64,000 bases of DNA, taken from positions 6,629,249 through 6,693,248 of the forward strand of contig JAJEKV010000041.1 of the NCBI GenBank assembly GCA_021234155.1. Reading direction: 5' to 3'. This document shows, piece after piece, positions 45,642 to 56,084 of this stretch. The stretch is from Isoetes taiwanensis. Taxonomy: Eukaryota > Streptophyta > Lycopodiopsida > Isoetales > Isoetaceae. Numbering within the stretch: position 1 is the first letter of the stretch; every line of letters begins with the position of its first letter. The notes beneath the pieces were generated by a model, which saw nothing but the letters and a program-made list of their open reading frames with translations, was not told the origin of the DNA and made no database searches. Both the position numbers and the translations under genes were made by a program.

Positions 45642-46377
45642 TGTGAAGTTATTTAAATAATCATGTTATATTATATGCTGTAGCTAACATGTTTGTTGAA
45701 GAAATTGTGCAGACAAAGAAGCTAGGGATTGCATGAAAAGAACAAGGTGAGTCCTATGTAATCATGAAGGTTGCATAAGGTTGAAGCAAGGGTTAAAGTA
45801 ATTTAAATCAAATGGTTCTTATGTTTATTATTTTATCACAAATATTCAATGGTCTGTGGAAGCGACGATTTCCAACTGAATGCATGTGGGATATATCGAA
45901 GAGATCAAACTGCTATTCTTATGCACAGAGATCTAGCCGTAACCGCCGGATTCACATATATAGAGGCAAGAGGAAGACACATTTGGTACCGAGGCAGCTT
46001 TAAGCAGACGGATCGAGGTTAATACGAAGTTGAAGAAAAGCATTCTAGCATCGGTCAACGTTGGAGTAGTTTTTTGGTCAATACCTTTTGAACAGTGAAT
46101 TTCAATGGTGTTTAAATATCTTAGCAGGAAGTTCTTGTGCTTAATTGCTTATAGGGATTGACCATTGTATCTTTACAACTCAAAGTTAGTGGGAAGTTCT
46201 TGTTTGACTTGCACCAAGGAATTAGTGACCATAACTTGGCTTCCTTGGTGCTAGAACTTGGTTTAAATTTTGTTTGCCTAGTTCTACTAGAAATACAAGC
46301 TTCAAGGTTATATTTGACTCTCTGAAGTGTTAAGACATCCTTGCTATTGGAATATTGAAGTGTTGCTTAATCTAACA
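45642..46377 (+). repeat. 3' LTR of copia-2
   Basis: 736 bp, TGTGAAGTT ... CTAACA, followed by TAATG. Confidence 0.95.
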
Positions 46378-48152
46378 TAATGTCAAAGAATTGTGCTTCT
46401 TTGTGCAATTACGCAGTTATTATCGCCGATTGAAGGATTTTGCGAAAATAACTCTTCCATTGAACAAATTTCTGAAAAAGGATATACTGTTTCAGTGGAA
46501 TGATGATGCAGAAAAAGCATTTCAGGATCTTAAGCACAAGACGACAACTTCCTGATTGGAATAAACTATTTATAGTGTGCTCAGATGCAAGCGGTAGTGC
46601 TATTGGAGCAGTGCTTATGCAAGATGGACACCCATTGGCTTACATTAGTCGTATGCTAAAGCCTTCTGAGCAGCGCCATAATACTTAGGAGAAAGAGTTG
46701 ATTGCTTTAGTACATGCATTAAAGAAATGAAGACATTATTTGATGGAGACTAAATTCATAGCCCGATTTGATCACCAAAGTCTAAGGCATATTCAAACTC
46801 AGGATATCATAAATGCATGCCAGTTGAAAATCATTGATACCAACATAGACTTTGAGGGTATGCAGCTAGAGTATAAACCAGGGAAGGAGAATAAGGTTGC
46901 TGATGCCTTAAGCTGGGTGTTTACACATGCAATGTCTATTGCCAGAATCACTGACTTAGATCCAATGAAATTGGATTATAAAAATTATCCTTCTTTTGCA
47001 GTGCCATTCAATCTGTTAGAAAAAGAAGGTCGAGATCCTCTTGGGGGATACAAGTTGCACAATGGTTCCCTTTTGTACCAAAATCGCTTGTATGTTACAC
47101 AGGCATATAGACAGAAAATGATGCAAGAATGTTATGAACCTCCTTATTCAGGTCATCGAGGAGTTCAAGCTACACTTGCAACTGTAAAAAGGCGATTCTA
47201 TTGGCCTAAACTGGTAAGGGATGTCAGAAGATATGTAGAAGCTTGTACAATTTGTCAGCAAGTTAACGCTTCAACTAATAAACCGGCTAGATTGTTACAA
47301 CCTTTACCAATACCAGAAACGCCATGGAAGCACATTACTATGAATTTTATCCAGGGTTTCCCAAATTCTTCTCACAAGAACACTCAGATATGGACAATTG
47401 TGGACAGGCTGTCTAAACAAGCTCATTTTATCCTTTGTAAGTCCACCATGACAGCTCCTCAGGCGAGCAAACTCTTTTTGAAGGAGATATTTAGGATACA
47501 TGGATTGCCGGATGCAATTATCATAGATAGGGATCCAATATTCTGCAGCAAATTTTGGTCAGGACTTATGAAGAATTTGGGTACCTCTTTGAAGTTTTCT
47601 ACAGCCTATCATCCTCAAACGGATGGCCAAACAGTTGTTAACAGAACTATTGAAGATATGTTGCGGGCTTATGTAGCAGAAAGGAAAACTCAGTGGGAGG
47701 ATTATCTATATATGCTAGAGTTTGCATATAACAATACCGTTCATTCGGTAACGCAGAAAACTCCATTTGAGATTGTCTACAGATGTGGTTTAGATTCATC
47801 TATCACAAAGATTGGAGGTGAAGTTCCCGCTTCAGATGCAGTCACTCATGACTTTACAGACATTTTGAAGGAAGTCAAGACTCGCATTCTCAACAGTCAG
47901 CAGGCTATGATGTCCAAACTGGCAAAGAAGCGGAGAAAAGTTGAATACAAACAAGGACAATGGGTGTGGATACATCTTCCCAAGAAGAGACTTCAAATTA
48001 AGGTATGTGAAATTGGCACCCAGATACTATGGACCATTTCAAATTGAAGACAGAGTAGGTGAGAATGCTTATCGCATCCGTCTATATGGGAAATGGCTTA
48101 ATCTTCATCCAGTCTTTAATGTTGTAGTACTAAAACCCTTACAAGGGAGGTG
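46378..48152 (+). pseudogene. gypsy-2 RNase H and integrase (right part)
   Basis: Continues the left part with KELCSFVQLRSYYRR. RNase H: FIVCSDASGSAIGAVLMQDG, a stop at 46687, then MLKPSEQ and PGKENKVADALSW. Integrase has a His-Cys finger (HRGVQATL ... CTICQQ) and a core, but the first catalytic Asp is Asn (TMNFIQGFP). The second Asp is kept (IIDRDPIF). The Glu of the usual QTE-VVNR is deleted (DGQTVVNRTIED). The C-terminus shows KLAPRYYGPFQIEDRVGENA, a GPY/F module. A frame change occurs near 48000. The 435-codon integrase frame is otherwise open. Confidence 0.9.
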
Positions 48153-48253
48153 AGAAATTCTCCTGAGGTTTTGCAGAAGACGGACTATCTGGATCCGCCT
48201 CTCTTTTTAGCTCTTTGGTTTTTACAGGTGATTTATTCGAGATCTAGAAGAGG

Positions 48254-48595
48254 TTGTATCATCCATGGTCGGATTTGAAGCTGAATCTAGCAAAGTGCAA
48301 GATGGTGGAAATATGCGAAAAAACTATTAAGCCGGTCACATTTCTAATGGATACGGGTATGGCTGCTAGCAACAACACTAGCAGATCATATAACAGGCAG
48401 AGCATGGTCACAAAACCACCAAGGATCACTACAAGACCAGCTAGTGAAGTTCCTGCGGGTTCGGATAGTACATCAATCGAATGCATTGGCACACAAATCC
48501 CTGCTGGACATTCTGTCACTAAGAATAAAAACACTACTAATCGAGGGAAGAATGCTTCTGGGGGAGTAGAACTTAACTACTCAACATTTCTTTGA
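48254..48595 (+). other. Unrecognised open segment right of gypsy-2
   Basis: Open frame with KLNLAKCKMVEICEKTIKPV, a Ser/Thr/Asn-rich middle and NYSTFL, ending at a stop that overlaps a donor-like TTTGAGGTATGA. Its first codons are LTR. It may be an exon of the unknown gene cut by gypsy-2. Confidence 0.3.
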
Positions 48596-48806
48596 GGTAT
48601 GAATGGATCCATCTTACATTCTTATACAAGCTTGATGCATGATTTAGAATGTCCTACTTAGGAATGTTGTCATATGATTTGATGAAAGATCAAATATGAA
48701 AATACAAACCAATGCCACTCGGCCCCTTTAAATCCACTACCATTTGGTGTGGTTAAGCCAGGATATTATCTTAGGGTTATATTTTAATTGTATTTAATCT
48801 AAATGT

Positions 48807-49184
48807 ATGTTGCAGTTGTCTAAGGCGATCACCAAAAATTGCCAGGGAAGACTGTCTTTAGTTGACGAGAGGCCAAAAAACAAGTTGGAAATTATACATT
48901 GCATCTTTCTGTCCAAGGTACAGGACCATATATGCCTACCAAGAATTATGCATAAGGTGGCCAGTGAGTGTTTTAATGAGATTGGACAAAACATGATGGA
49001 CTGCAGTATATTTGGTTGGAAGTATTATGAAAATCTACAAGATATATTATATAAACCCTTCTATGTTTTTGCACAAGAGGCTGAAGTCCCATGCCCCTGC
49101 ATGAATCCAAATATTGCTGCTTTCATGGACCCTAGTATTGGCCATGTGCACACTACTAGTATTGGCCATGTGCACACTACATAA
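48807..49184 (+). other. Unrecognised coding-like segment
   Basis: Opens after acceptor-like TATGTTGCAG (ending about 48812): LSKAITKNCQGRLSLVDERP, CIFLSKVQDHICLPRIMHKV and YKPFYVFAQEAEVPCPC. It ends in a 23-24 bp tandem duplication (49135-49184, SIGHVHTT twice). Not recognised; possibly the end of the same unknown gene as 36692-37649. Confidence 0.35.
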
Positions 49185-49446
49185 TATCTCTTAGCATTTT
49201 ATTCCTGACCATAGTGGTTTCATTAATTGGATAAAATAACGCATTTTTGAGAATTTTAAGCACACCTTGTTTGCTCAAGCATGAATACTTTCACCTAGTT
49301 CTCGAGCCCAACAAACATGAGGTAATTAACATACACATATACATACAAATTATGTGTTATACTTGTACGTGTACATGATACGTATAGAAGCCCAATAATA
49401 GCCCTACATTCTACACCAATAATTCACATCAATAATTTTACTTCAC

Positions 49447-49453
49447 TATAAAA
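49447..49453 (+). promoter_or_regulatory. TATA box of small gene 1
   Basis: TATAAAA 43 bp before the ATG at 49490; the surrounding 100 bp are shared with copy 2. Confidence 0.6.
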
Positions 49454-49489
49454 ACAGCTCGACTCGGGGGTATAGATCATTCATCTTCC

Positions 49490-49731
49490 ATGGCTTCCTC
49501 GATGCCTCGTCCAAAGACATCCAATCTTTCAAGTGCTACTTGAGCTACAACGATCTGAATGAATGCGCTAGAAATGGTGTTAGTCTTGATCCATGGCTCC
49601 AATCTAAAGCTGATGGTCCTGCTAGTGCTTGCAAGAAGCTCACTCGTGTTGTGGTCCACATTTACTGGCTTCCTGATCAAGAGATCTATGAGCTGAGTAG
49701 CATCACGAGCTTTGGTGTTGATGATGAGTGA
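49490..49731 (+). pseudogene. Small unknown gene, copy 1 (frame broken after ATG)
   Basis: The body frame (SKDIQSFKCYLSYNDLNECA, GVSLDPWLQSKADG, RVVVHIYWLPDQEIYELSSI, VDDE stop) lines up with copy 2 throughout, but the stretch from ATG to the shared AAGTGC is 41 nt here and 42 nt in copy 2, so the ATG is out of frame. This is most simply a one-base deletion. No other in-frame ATG precedes it. No family is recognised. Confidence 0.6.
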
Positions 49732-50086
49732 ATCAATGTTATCAGTGATGACTACTATATCTGTTTATGATATAATAATGGTATGAGCACCTATAAACTA
49801 TGTAAGGATGTAATAGCACAATGAATATTGTTTGATGTATCATACCTGAGTGTAGTGTAGGGGTGTGCTCTTCGACTTCCACTATATCTGCAAGCTTTTC
49901 AATCACACCTGAATTATTGAAGCACAAAAACTTCTACCATATTAAAATCCACAAAACATGTTTTAAAAGCATACACATATCCATACGAAAGATGTATTAT
50001 ACTTGTATGTATACAACAGTCTTACACACGCGCAATAATGGCGGTAAAGTCTACCCCAATAATTCACCTCAATAATTCTACTTCGC

Positions 50087-50093
50087 TATAAAA
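50087..50093 (+). promoter_or_regulatory. TATA box of small gene 2
   Basis: TATAAAA 43 bp before the ATG at 50130. Confidence 0.6.
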
Positions 50094-50129
50094 GCTTCTC
50101 ACTTCGGGGCTAAAGTTCATTCATCTCCC

Positions 50130-50372
50130 ATGGATTTTTCTCCTTCATCAGTTCACCACATCGAGGCGATCAAGTGCTCAATGAGCCACTCTGATCTTGT
50201 CGGTTGCCTGGACAGGGGTATTCTTCTTGATCCCTACCTGCGAAGAAAAGCTTTGGGCGCTGAGATTCGTTGCCCTGAGCCAATTCGTGTTATGATCCAT
50301 CTGATTTGGCTTCCTGAGCGTCATAGCTATGAGATATCAGGGATCACTACTACAGCTGTTGATGATGAATGA
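50130..50372 (+). CDS. Small unknown protein, 80 aa, copy 2 (intact)
   Basis: ATG to TGA, single exon: begins MDFSPSSVHHIEAIKCSMSH. It shares with copy 1 the pattern KC-x4-SDL-x2-C-x3-G-x2-LDPxL-x2-KA, then RVxxHxxWLP, a YE pair, SxI and a VDDE end. No signal peptide or membrane segment; the C-terminal half predicts beta strands. Function unknown. The shared body pattern despite changes at many positions suggests selection before copy 1 lost its start, but with two sequences that is only an impression. Confidence 0.55.
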   Translation: MDFSPSSVHHIEAIKCSMSHSDLVGCLDRGILLDPYLRRKALGAEIRCPEPIRVMIHLIWLPERHSYEISGITTTAVDDE

Positions 50373-50510
50373 ATCACCTGTTCAACATTGTATAGTGTAA
50401 GAGCTCTTGTGTTAAGATGAAAAATGCAAGACGTAATGAATAATAAATAGTCTATTGTACCTTGCATATTATATATGCTATAGTAATCATGTCAAAGAAC
50501 ATTGCATACC

Positions 50511-53500
50511 TCAAGAGTTCTCATCATCCTCGTTAGCTTCTTTAGACACTAATTCTTGCAACTGAGCCCCCACACTATTGGGGATCACCACTAACAATGG
50601 CTTCGTCTCTACCGCCCAACCGTAGTCTATTGTTTTCAAATGTTGGTAGCGTGGCAGATCATTAGGATTGGGTCTCCAATTCTTGCTCGAGCAATCCCTA
50701 TACTGCATTGCATATGAGGTACCCTTTCTGGCAACAGGCTCAAACCAAGAGACAAACACCTCTTCATAGTGAGGGAGATTAGGGTCCTCTACTGGGTCCT
50801 CTTCGGCAAAGGCCATCCACGTCGGGCAGTTATCATGTGGCCTGATCAGCAAGAGCATTCCTTTCTTGACATCTTGGTAGGGGTCGAATAGCTCAACTGG
50901 GTTCTTGGGTCTACCAGAGAAAGGCCCGACATAATGAGATGCACCAATGTGCTCATCCACCAACACGTTATCGGGTTCTTCCAATGCAATTTGTCTCGTG
51001 CTGGGCTAGAAATCCTGAATGACAGCTCTACCGGGCTGAACGTCCCCAAGCACTCGCAACAAGGTGGACCAGTAGTCAATAACTTCATTCATATATGTGT
51101 TAGACCATGAGTTATCGCCGGCTCTAGAAATAGCTGCCCAGTGCATCATGTACTTGGCAATAGAAGCTCTCAATGCACCTATATCTTTCAAGCTCTCATA
51201 TGGCTGCACGACCTTAGGTGACCCTCTCGGAATCATAGGTAAACCTTGGGCATCCTCTTTCCACATTTTGATTCCCTTTTCAGGTAGCCACTCCCTATGC
51301 CCTGGCCTCATCTTGTAGAACATTAGTGGCCATCCATCCTTCATGCAGAACTTGAAGAGTAGAGGTTCCAAATGACCACATAAACGGTCCTTCTTATCAG
51401 GGATAAAACCTTTCACGAATTCTTTCCAGTTGGGAACCTCTGACACAAGGTAGGGTGAAGGAGACTTTGAACTACACTGCCTAAGAGTTACATAAGCTCT
51501 GGAATAGTCAATGCATCTGATCTTCTCAATAGAGTAGAGTAGTTTCCAAAGAGGGCATCTATGTCATCGTGGGTGTGTCCAACCATCATGAATCCCAGCT
51601 GCACCTGATCGAAGACACCTAACCAGACCAAATATGACAAGTAAGAGAAAATATACCTGTTCTTGTTTTGACCTGAGCAATTGTCTAGCTGCAAGTAAAG
51701 CCTCCTAGGCAACTTCTTTGGTACCATAGGGCCCTTGATAGGAGGCATAAAATCATCTCTAGTGCAATTGACCATTTTTGTCCTGAGGGCATCCGTGTTC
51801 AAAATTGCTCCACCCCAGCAGGTTCCTGGATGATCTGTATTTCTCAAATGTCCCCAATTGTCCTCAGATTGATTCTCTAGTGTTTTCAAGTTATGATTTA
51901 AAGATCCCATATGCAAATTCGCGAATCATCAGGCCAGAGGTCCAGCGAGAAGTGGCCCAAGGCACCTACACCATGCCCGTGCATGAGAGCACCAGTAACA
52001 CTCACCTTCAATCGTTCACCCCTCCATACAGACTTTGCTAGCTTCTCTAGACGAGGAACCATGGTCTTATTCTGATCCATTTTATCATGTATAATGGTTA
52101 AGGCATGTTCAGGAGATCGATGAGACAAAGCTCTCCATGACCAGTAGAGACTCCTGCAGGAAAGTTGGGCTGTCATGTGAGATTTCCTTTCCACGGCAAG
52201 TTCTCGTCTTTCTCTTGGATCTCTAGTCTTGGCAAGCTTCTCCTTTATCACAATACAGGTATTACACTTAGAGAATGCTATCCTTTTAGCGATTGCTACC
52301 TCCGAGTGGTTCTCCTTCCACGTTGACAAGAAGGACGACGGAGAAACATGTTTTCCTGTCATCTCGTGCACGGTAATATCTACCTCTTGATGTATGTCCT
52401 TTTTAGTCAAGATGGAAGGTAATCTCTTCACATTTTCTCTAGTGCCCCCACTCGTAACCTTTGAGCGGTGTGGCATAGTTTCAGCATTTTCATCTATGTA
52501 CATAGATAGCACAGCACTTCCGGCCAGTGTATGAGATCTTGTCTTCTTGGATCCGGAGTTTCCGTGCTCCGCAATGCTTCATCCATTTGTAAAATGTAGA
52601 AACTGGTATACCGTAAGCACTATGCCATGCCTTCACACAGACTTGCTTGTTGTTCAGCATTAGCTTTGTCACACTTCCATTCTCTGAACAAAGATCTAGC
52701 ATGTTGGACGCAAAAGTTGTACGTTCCGAGCTTTTCATGTTCCAGTAAAAGGTCCTCATGGAGGATACCTCTTTAACTGTGAAATTAGCACAACATCTCT
52801 TCAAGCAGCACAGCGAGGACCTGAACTGCAAGATAGCGTCAGGTGTGGTTTTCCTTTCACATTTGTTTGGGGCAGAGCGTGGTCTCGCCCTCCTGTTTAC
52901 CATGTGGTACTGTCTTTTCTTTGGTATTCCAGCCTCCGGCCTGATGGCATAAGCTTCTTTCTCGACCTCTGTCTCCTTCACAGCCGAAACTAGAGTTGAA
53001 ACTGGAATACTGTCTACTAGGACCAATGCTATTGGCCATCTCACCAAGTCATGCACCTGTGGCATTTCTGCACAAGCCTGACAGCGCATAGAAATATTTT
53101 CGGGCATAGGCAACAAATTCATAACAGAAACCCCCTATCCATGTTTCACCCAACTTCATGTCAGACACGACATCGTTTGGATCTGCGAAGACGATGACAC
53201 CGGAAGCATAAGGCAGGTTGCAGCACTCGTGCAGTAACGCGCATGTCTTTTCCACTAGTTTATCTCTGCAAATCCCGTACACTTCAATTGGTTTACTGTT
53301 TTCTTCACAACCATTTTCTCGGACTTGCCAATTTATCCGTTTGATCTGACCAGGTGGTGTGCTAACATCGGATGCTGCTTGATTTTCATGCTCAAGGTCG
53401 CTTTTGGACCAAAGAACGAAGCTACCGATTGCTTCCCCTAGCTTGTTCAATTCCGGTTCTGGGAACGGCAGTGGTATCTGCCCATCCAAGACAACTACAA

Positions 53501-53615
53501 CAGAAACTACTATCAAATCGTCTGGCACAAGAACGTTGTGGTGGTTTTTGAAGTTATGCACTCTGCCTTCAGCCACCTTCTTCCCCAACAAGTAGAAAGA
53601 CTGTAGAGATTCCAT
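50511..53615 (-). pseudogene. Transposase-like gene with DUF8039-like and DUF7869-like (RNase H fold) regions
   Basis: Starts at the ATG at 53615 (MESLQSFYLLGKKVAEG). Region 1 (53600-53400) resembles the DUF8039 part of plant transposon proteins (DGQIPLPFPEPELNKLGEAI, GSFVLWSKSD). After a probable short intron near 53050 come a helix-turn-helix-like HSAYGIPVSTFYKWMKHC and a finger-like CNTCIVIKEKL. The DUF7869 core holds three acidic motifs, IIHDKMDQNK, LQLDNCSGQNKNR and GFMMVGHTHDDIDALF, which would form a DDE/RNase H-type site. The C-terminus (DVKKGMLLLIRPHDNCPTWM) looks like a BAH/chromo-like module. Frame changes near 52500, 51900 and 51480 and an in-frame TAG at about 51006 disable it. 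The reading of the family as transposase-derived is from memory, not from a search. Confidence 0.7.
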
Positions 53616-55251
53616 CCTAAAAAAAGGTCAACATTGATCGTCAACATCGCGAAGGCGATCCTCTGGACCTCATTAGTAAGAAAATAATGCAAATTATTCA
53701 ATGGCCCAACAGGTATTATTTTATGAGTGCACCCTGAAGGGACGACATGATACCTCAAGAAGATCGCGAAGGCGATCCTCTGGACCACATTGGTAAGAAA
53801 CTAACAGGGAAAAGACACAGAGGGCCCAGCAAGTATTATTTTATGAGTTCAGCAAGTATAATACGTCAAGAAGATCGCGAAGGCGATCCTCTGGACCATT
53901 TTGGTAAACATCTAGAATCCTTCAAATCTAACTAGAATCTTCCTCTAATCTAACAAACCTTCTTCAGCTCTAACTATTTTCTCTGACCATTTAAAAAACA
54001 CTTTCCTATCGGATTTACCTCCACAAGATCGCAGTCGTGATTAATTCGATGTGAGCTCGCGTCGCGTTATATGTCCTAAGCTCAGGAGGAACGCAGTCGC
54101 GATTCTTTGAGGCAGAGAACCGAGCCGGTGCAACTGAGAAACAAATAGATATTTGAGTAACTCATGCAAATTAAATGTTAACGTAAATACTAATTGCAAC
54201 TATTAGTTCTACAATGATTCTTTGCCTTTCTGTTAATTAGAATGGAGATCTGTCCTGATTTGTCAACCTGGGGGCAGATCCATTGTTATGTTACAGTGTT
54301 CTCCATTAAAAATCTTTGGGTATGCGATGTACTCTCGGGAAGGAGTATTTATGCTCGTTATTAGGATCATCTTCTAGCCTCATTCTTACACTGAGACCGA
54401 GCTGTCTGACCCCCTCATTACTCAATTAGTCAGAGAAATAAACAATTGATTCAGGGCTTGCTTAACAGATTATACACAGCCGTGAACAGCATATACCAAG
54501 AAAGAGCTGGTGCTAATACAGTTAATTGCATGGTGGTTGTGAAAACACTTTTATAACCTATACATAAACAACAAATCAGAAATCACCTCCTGAATTGGAC
54601 CCTGGCAGCTTAAGATACTCGAGCGCCTTCAAGATGAGACCTAGCGCCTTCAAGAAGAGATCGAGCGCCTTCAAGAACAGATAGGGCGCCCAGACGAGGA
54701 GATCGAGTGCCTTCACCCAGAACACCTTGCTCGATTTCAAAATGGAATTCCAGCCGAAGAGAACGAGCGCGAAATTCAGTCTCAAAATTCAAATGCAGTT
54801 GTCTTTTTCCGTCCTTCACTCGTCCTCTGAGGCTTGTACTGTTTTATTCCGCGGGGCATTTATTACGCGGGCATTGGTACCGGGGGGTGGTTATATATCT
54901 CCCTCTACGTACAGATTTTGAATCCAGAGGTCCACGTCCAAAAGTACCTCTTGTCCGGAACATGCCTCAATTTAAATAAATTTGTTGCGTCTCCATAATT
55001 GAGGGCGCCTGCATTAATGGTGTGTAATTATTAATGCCGGCCGCATTAAAACCAGGCATTTATGGCGCGTTAGATCTCGCACGTGTGATATTAATTTAAT
55101 GCGGGCGGCAGATCACTATTTATTTCCAGATTTCGGGAATTTTTTTTACGAGCAGCGCCATCGACGTTTTTTGCGCCTTCAGGTCAACCGAGCGCCTTCG
55201 ACCGCAGACGTATAGAAGCCGTTTTCTGATTTCTTCCGGCGCCCGCGATCC
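53616..55251. promoter_or_regulatory. Divergent intergenic region between transposase-like gene and unknown gene
   Basis: Holds three near-identical direct repeats of about 115 bp (53645-53900, each with GATCGCGAAGGCGATC and CCTCTGGACC), two weaker palindromes at 54027 and 54090, and GAGCGCCTTCAAGA repeats at 54615-54720 with a related pair at 55165-55200. No coding sequence was recognised; short open frames at 54576-54979 are repeat-derived. Confidence 0.55.
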
Positions 55252-55597
55252 ATGGCACCTAAAGCCCTACTCAGAGAAGGTTAGTTCCAGCCCCCTCAGC
55301 TCAAGAAGATCGCAGTCGCGATTTATTTCGATAATGCATGTTTAATTTTATGGTTCGTCTTTTCGTCTAGTAGTCATAAAGAAGTATGGAACTCAACAGG
55401 ATCGCGACCGCGATTCTCAGCAGGATCGCGGCTGCGATCCTCTTGAGTGCTCAGCAGGATCGCGGCCGCGATCTTCATGAGACCTCAGCATGATCTTGTG
55501 GAGTGCTCGACAGGATTGCGCTCGCGATCTCGTGGAGCACTCAACAAGATCGCAGTGGCGATCATGCTGAGCTCTCATGAAGATCGCGGCCGCGATC
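53645..55597. repeat. Array of 12 palindromes GATCGCGnCCGCGATC
   Basis: Starts at about 53645, 53762, 53873, 54027, 54090, 55308, 55400, 55424, 55458, 55514, 55548 and 55582. The copies at 55458 and 55582 are perfect 16-mers GATCGCGGCCGCGATC; most others keep the outer GATCGC/GCGATC arms. Seven of the twelve lie inside intron 1 of the unknown gene at 55252. Dense palindromes next to a transposase gene resemble the subterminal binding-site arrays of En/Spm-type transposons. Confidence 0.85.
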
Positions 55598-56084
55598 TTG
55601 TTCACTTCACGGGAGAATATGTGCGGTAGGAATTAATAATACACTTCTCTTGCTTGCAGCTCTGGATTTGTTTCGCGGTCCAGACGTTGAGCCTACGAAG
55701 ATCATCACACCTTCCAATGAAAGGAAGTGCACAAGCAATTCCACAGACAAAAGGCGACGCAGAAAAGACCTCTGCTTATTCCTCAAGACGGGCAAAAAAG
55801 CTGAGGACATACAACAGATAGGAATTGTCATTGCTATGTGGGAAGGAACAAAAAACAATGTCCAAGATGCCATTATATGCAGCATGGAGGATACTAAAGA
55901 TTTGCAGTTCCTCGAGTACGTCCTTAAATGGACAAACTATGATCCCTCACTAATGACAGCTAGCAAGTTAAACAAGCCGGCCACAGGAAAGAATGTTCCG
56001 ACCAGTGCAAAAGGATACGGCTGGGAGCTGCAGTCCTATGAATCTCTGTCTCTGTCCGGAATAACTGGAAATAGAGATATATTG
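55252..56084 (+). pseudogene. Unknown two-exon gene cut by a gypsy LTR
   Basis: Exon 1 55252-55279 (MAPKALLRE plus one base, donor GTTAGT), exon 2 from 55660 (acceptor CTTGCTTGCAG). The joined codon GCT keeps the frame: ALDLFRGPDVEPTKI, a basic patch STDKRRRRKDLCLFLKTGKK, IVIAMWEGTKNNVQDAII, FLEYVLKWTNYDP and SLSGITGNRDI. The frame then enters the LTR that begins at 56085, about 150 residues in. It could be a DNA-binding accessory protein of the same transposon as the divergent transposase gene, or a host gene. Not recognised. Confidence 0.55.

Larger units (their letters stand above)
40607..46377 (+). mobile_element. Ty1/copia retrotransposon (copia-2), complete with LTRs and TSD
   Basis: Two 736 bp LTRs (40607-41342 and 45642-46377) differ at about four positions that I could count, roughly 0.5%. 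Target duplication TAATG at 40602-40606 and 46378-46382. Primer binding site and polypurine tract are in place. Removing the element restores the gypsy-2 frame WPRPNNV-KELC, so insertion into gypsy-2 is certain. The coding region is broken at several points despite the young LTRs. Confidence 0.96.
38066..48261 (+). mobile_element. Ty3/gypsy retrotransposon (gypsy-2), interrupted by copia-2
   Basis: Plus-strand gypsy with a 5' LTR end at 38417, a primer binding site at 38420-38432, broken gag-pol 38466-40606 and 46378-48152, and an LTR end at 48261. The two LTR ends share about 45 bp, including AGCTCTTTGGTTTTTACAGG, but the right copy keeps only about 55 bp, so the 3' LTR is largely deleted. 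The left limit is approximate; TATAAAAG near 38153 suggests the LTR promoter. The copia element splits it within the reverse transcriptase-RNase H connection. Confidence 0.85.
49330..50372 (+). repeat. Tandem duplication of a small gene with its promoter (about 640 bp unit)
   Basis: Two units aligned by upstream ATACACATAT, CAATAATTCA, CACTATAAAA/CGCTATAAAA and the ORFs. ATG-to-ATG distance is 640 bp. In both copies the TATA box is 43 bp before the ATG. Confidence 0.75.

Noticed and set aside
54576-54979. Overlapping open frames with repeated ALDLFLKALGL-type sequence
   Set aside because: They translate the GAGCGCCTTCAAGA repeat and shift frame freely; not a gene.
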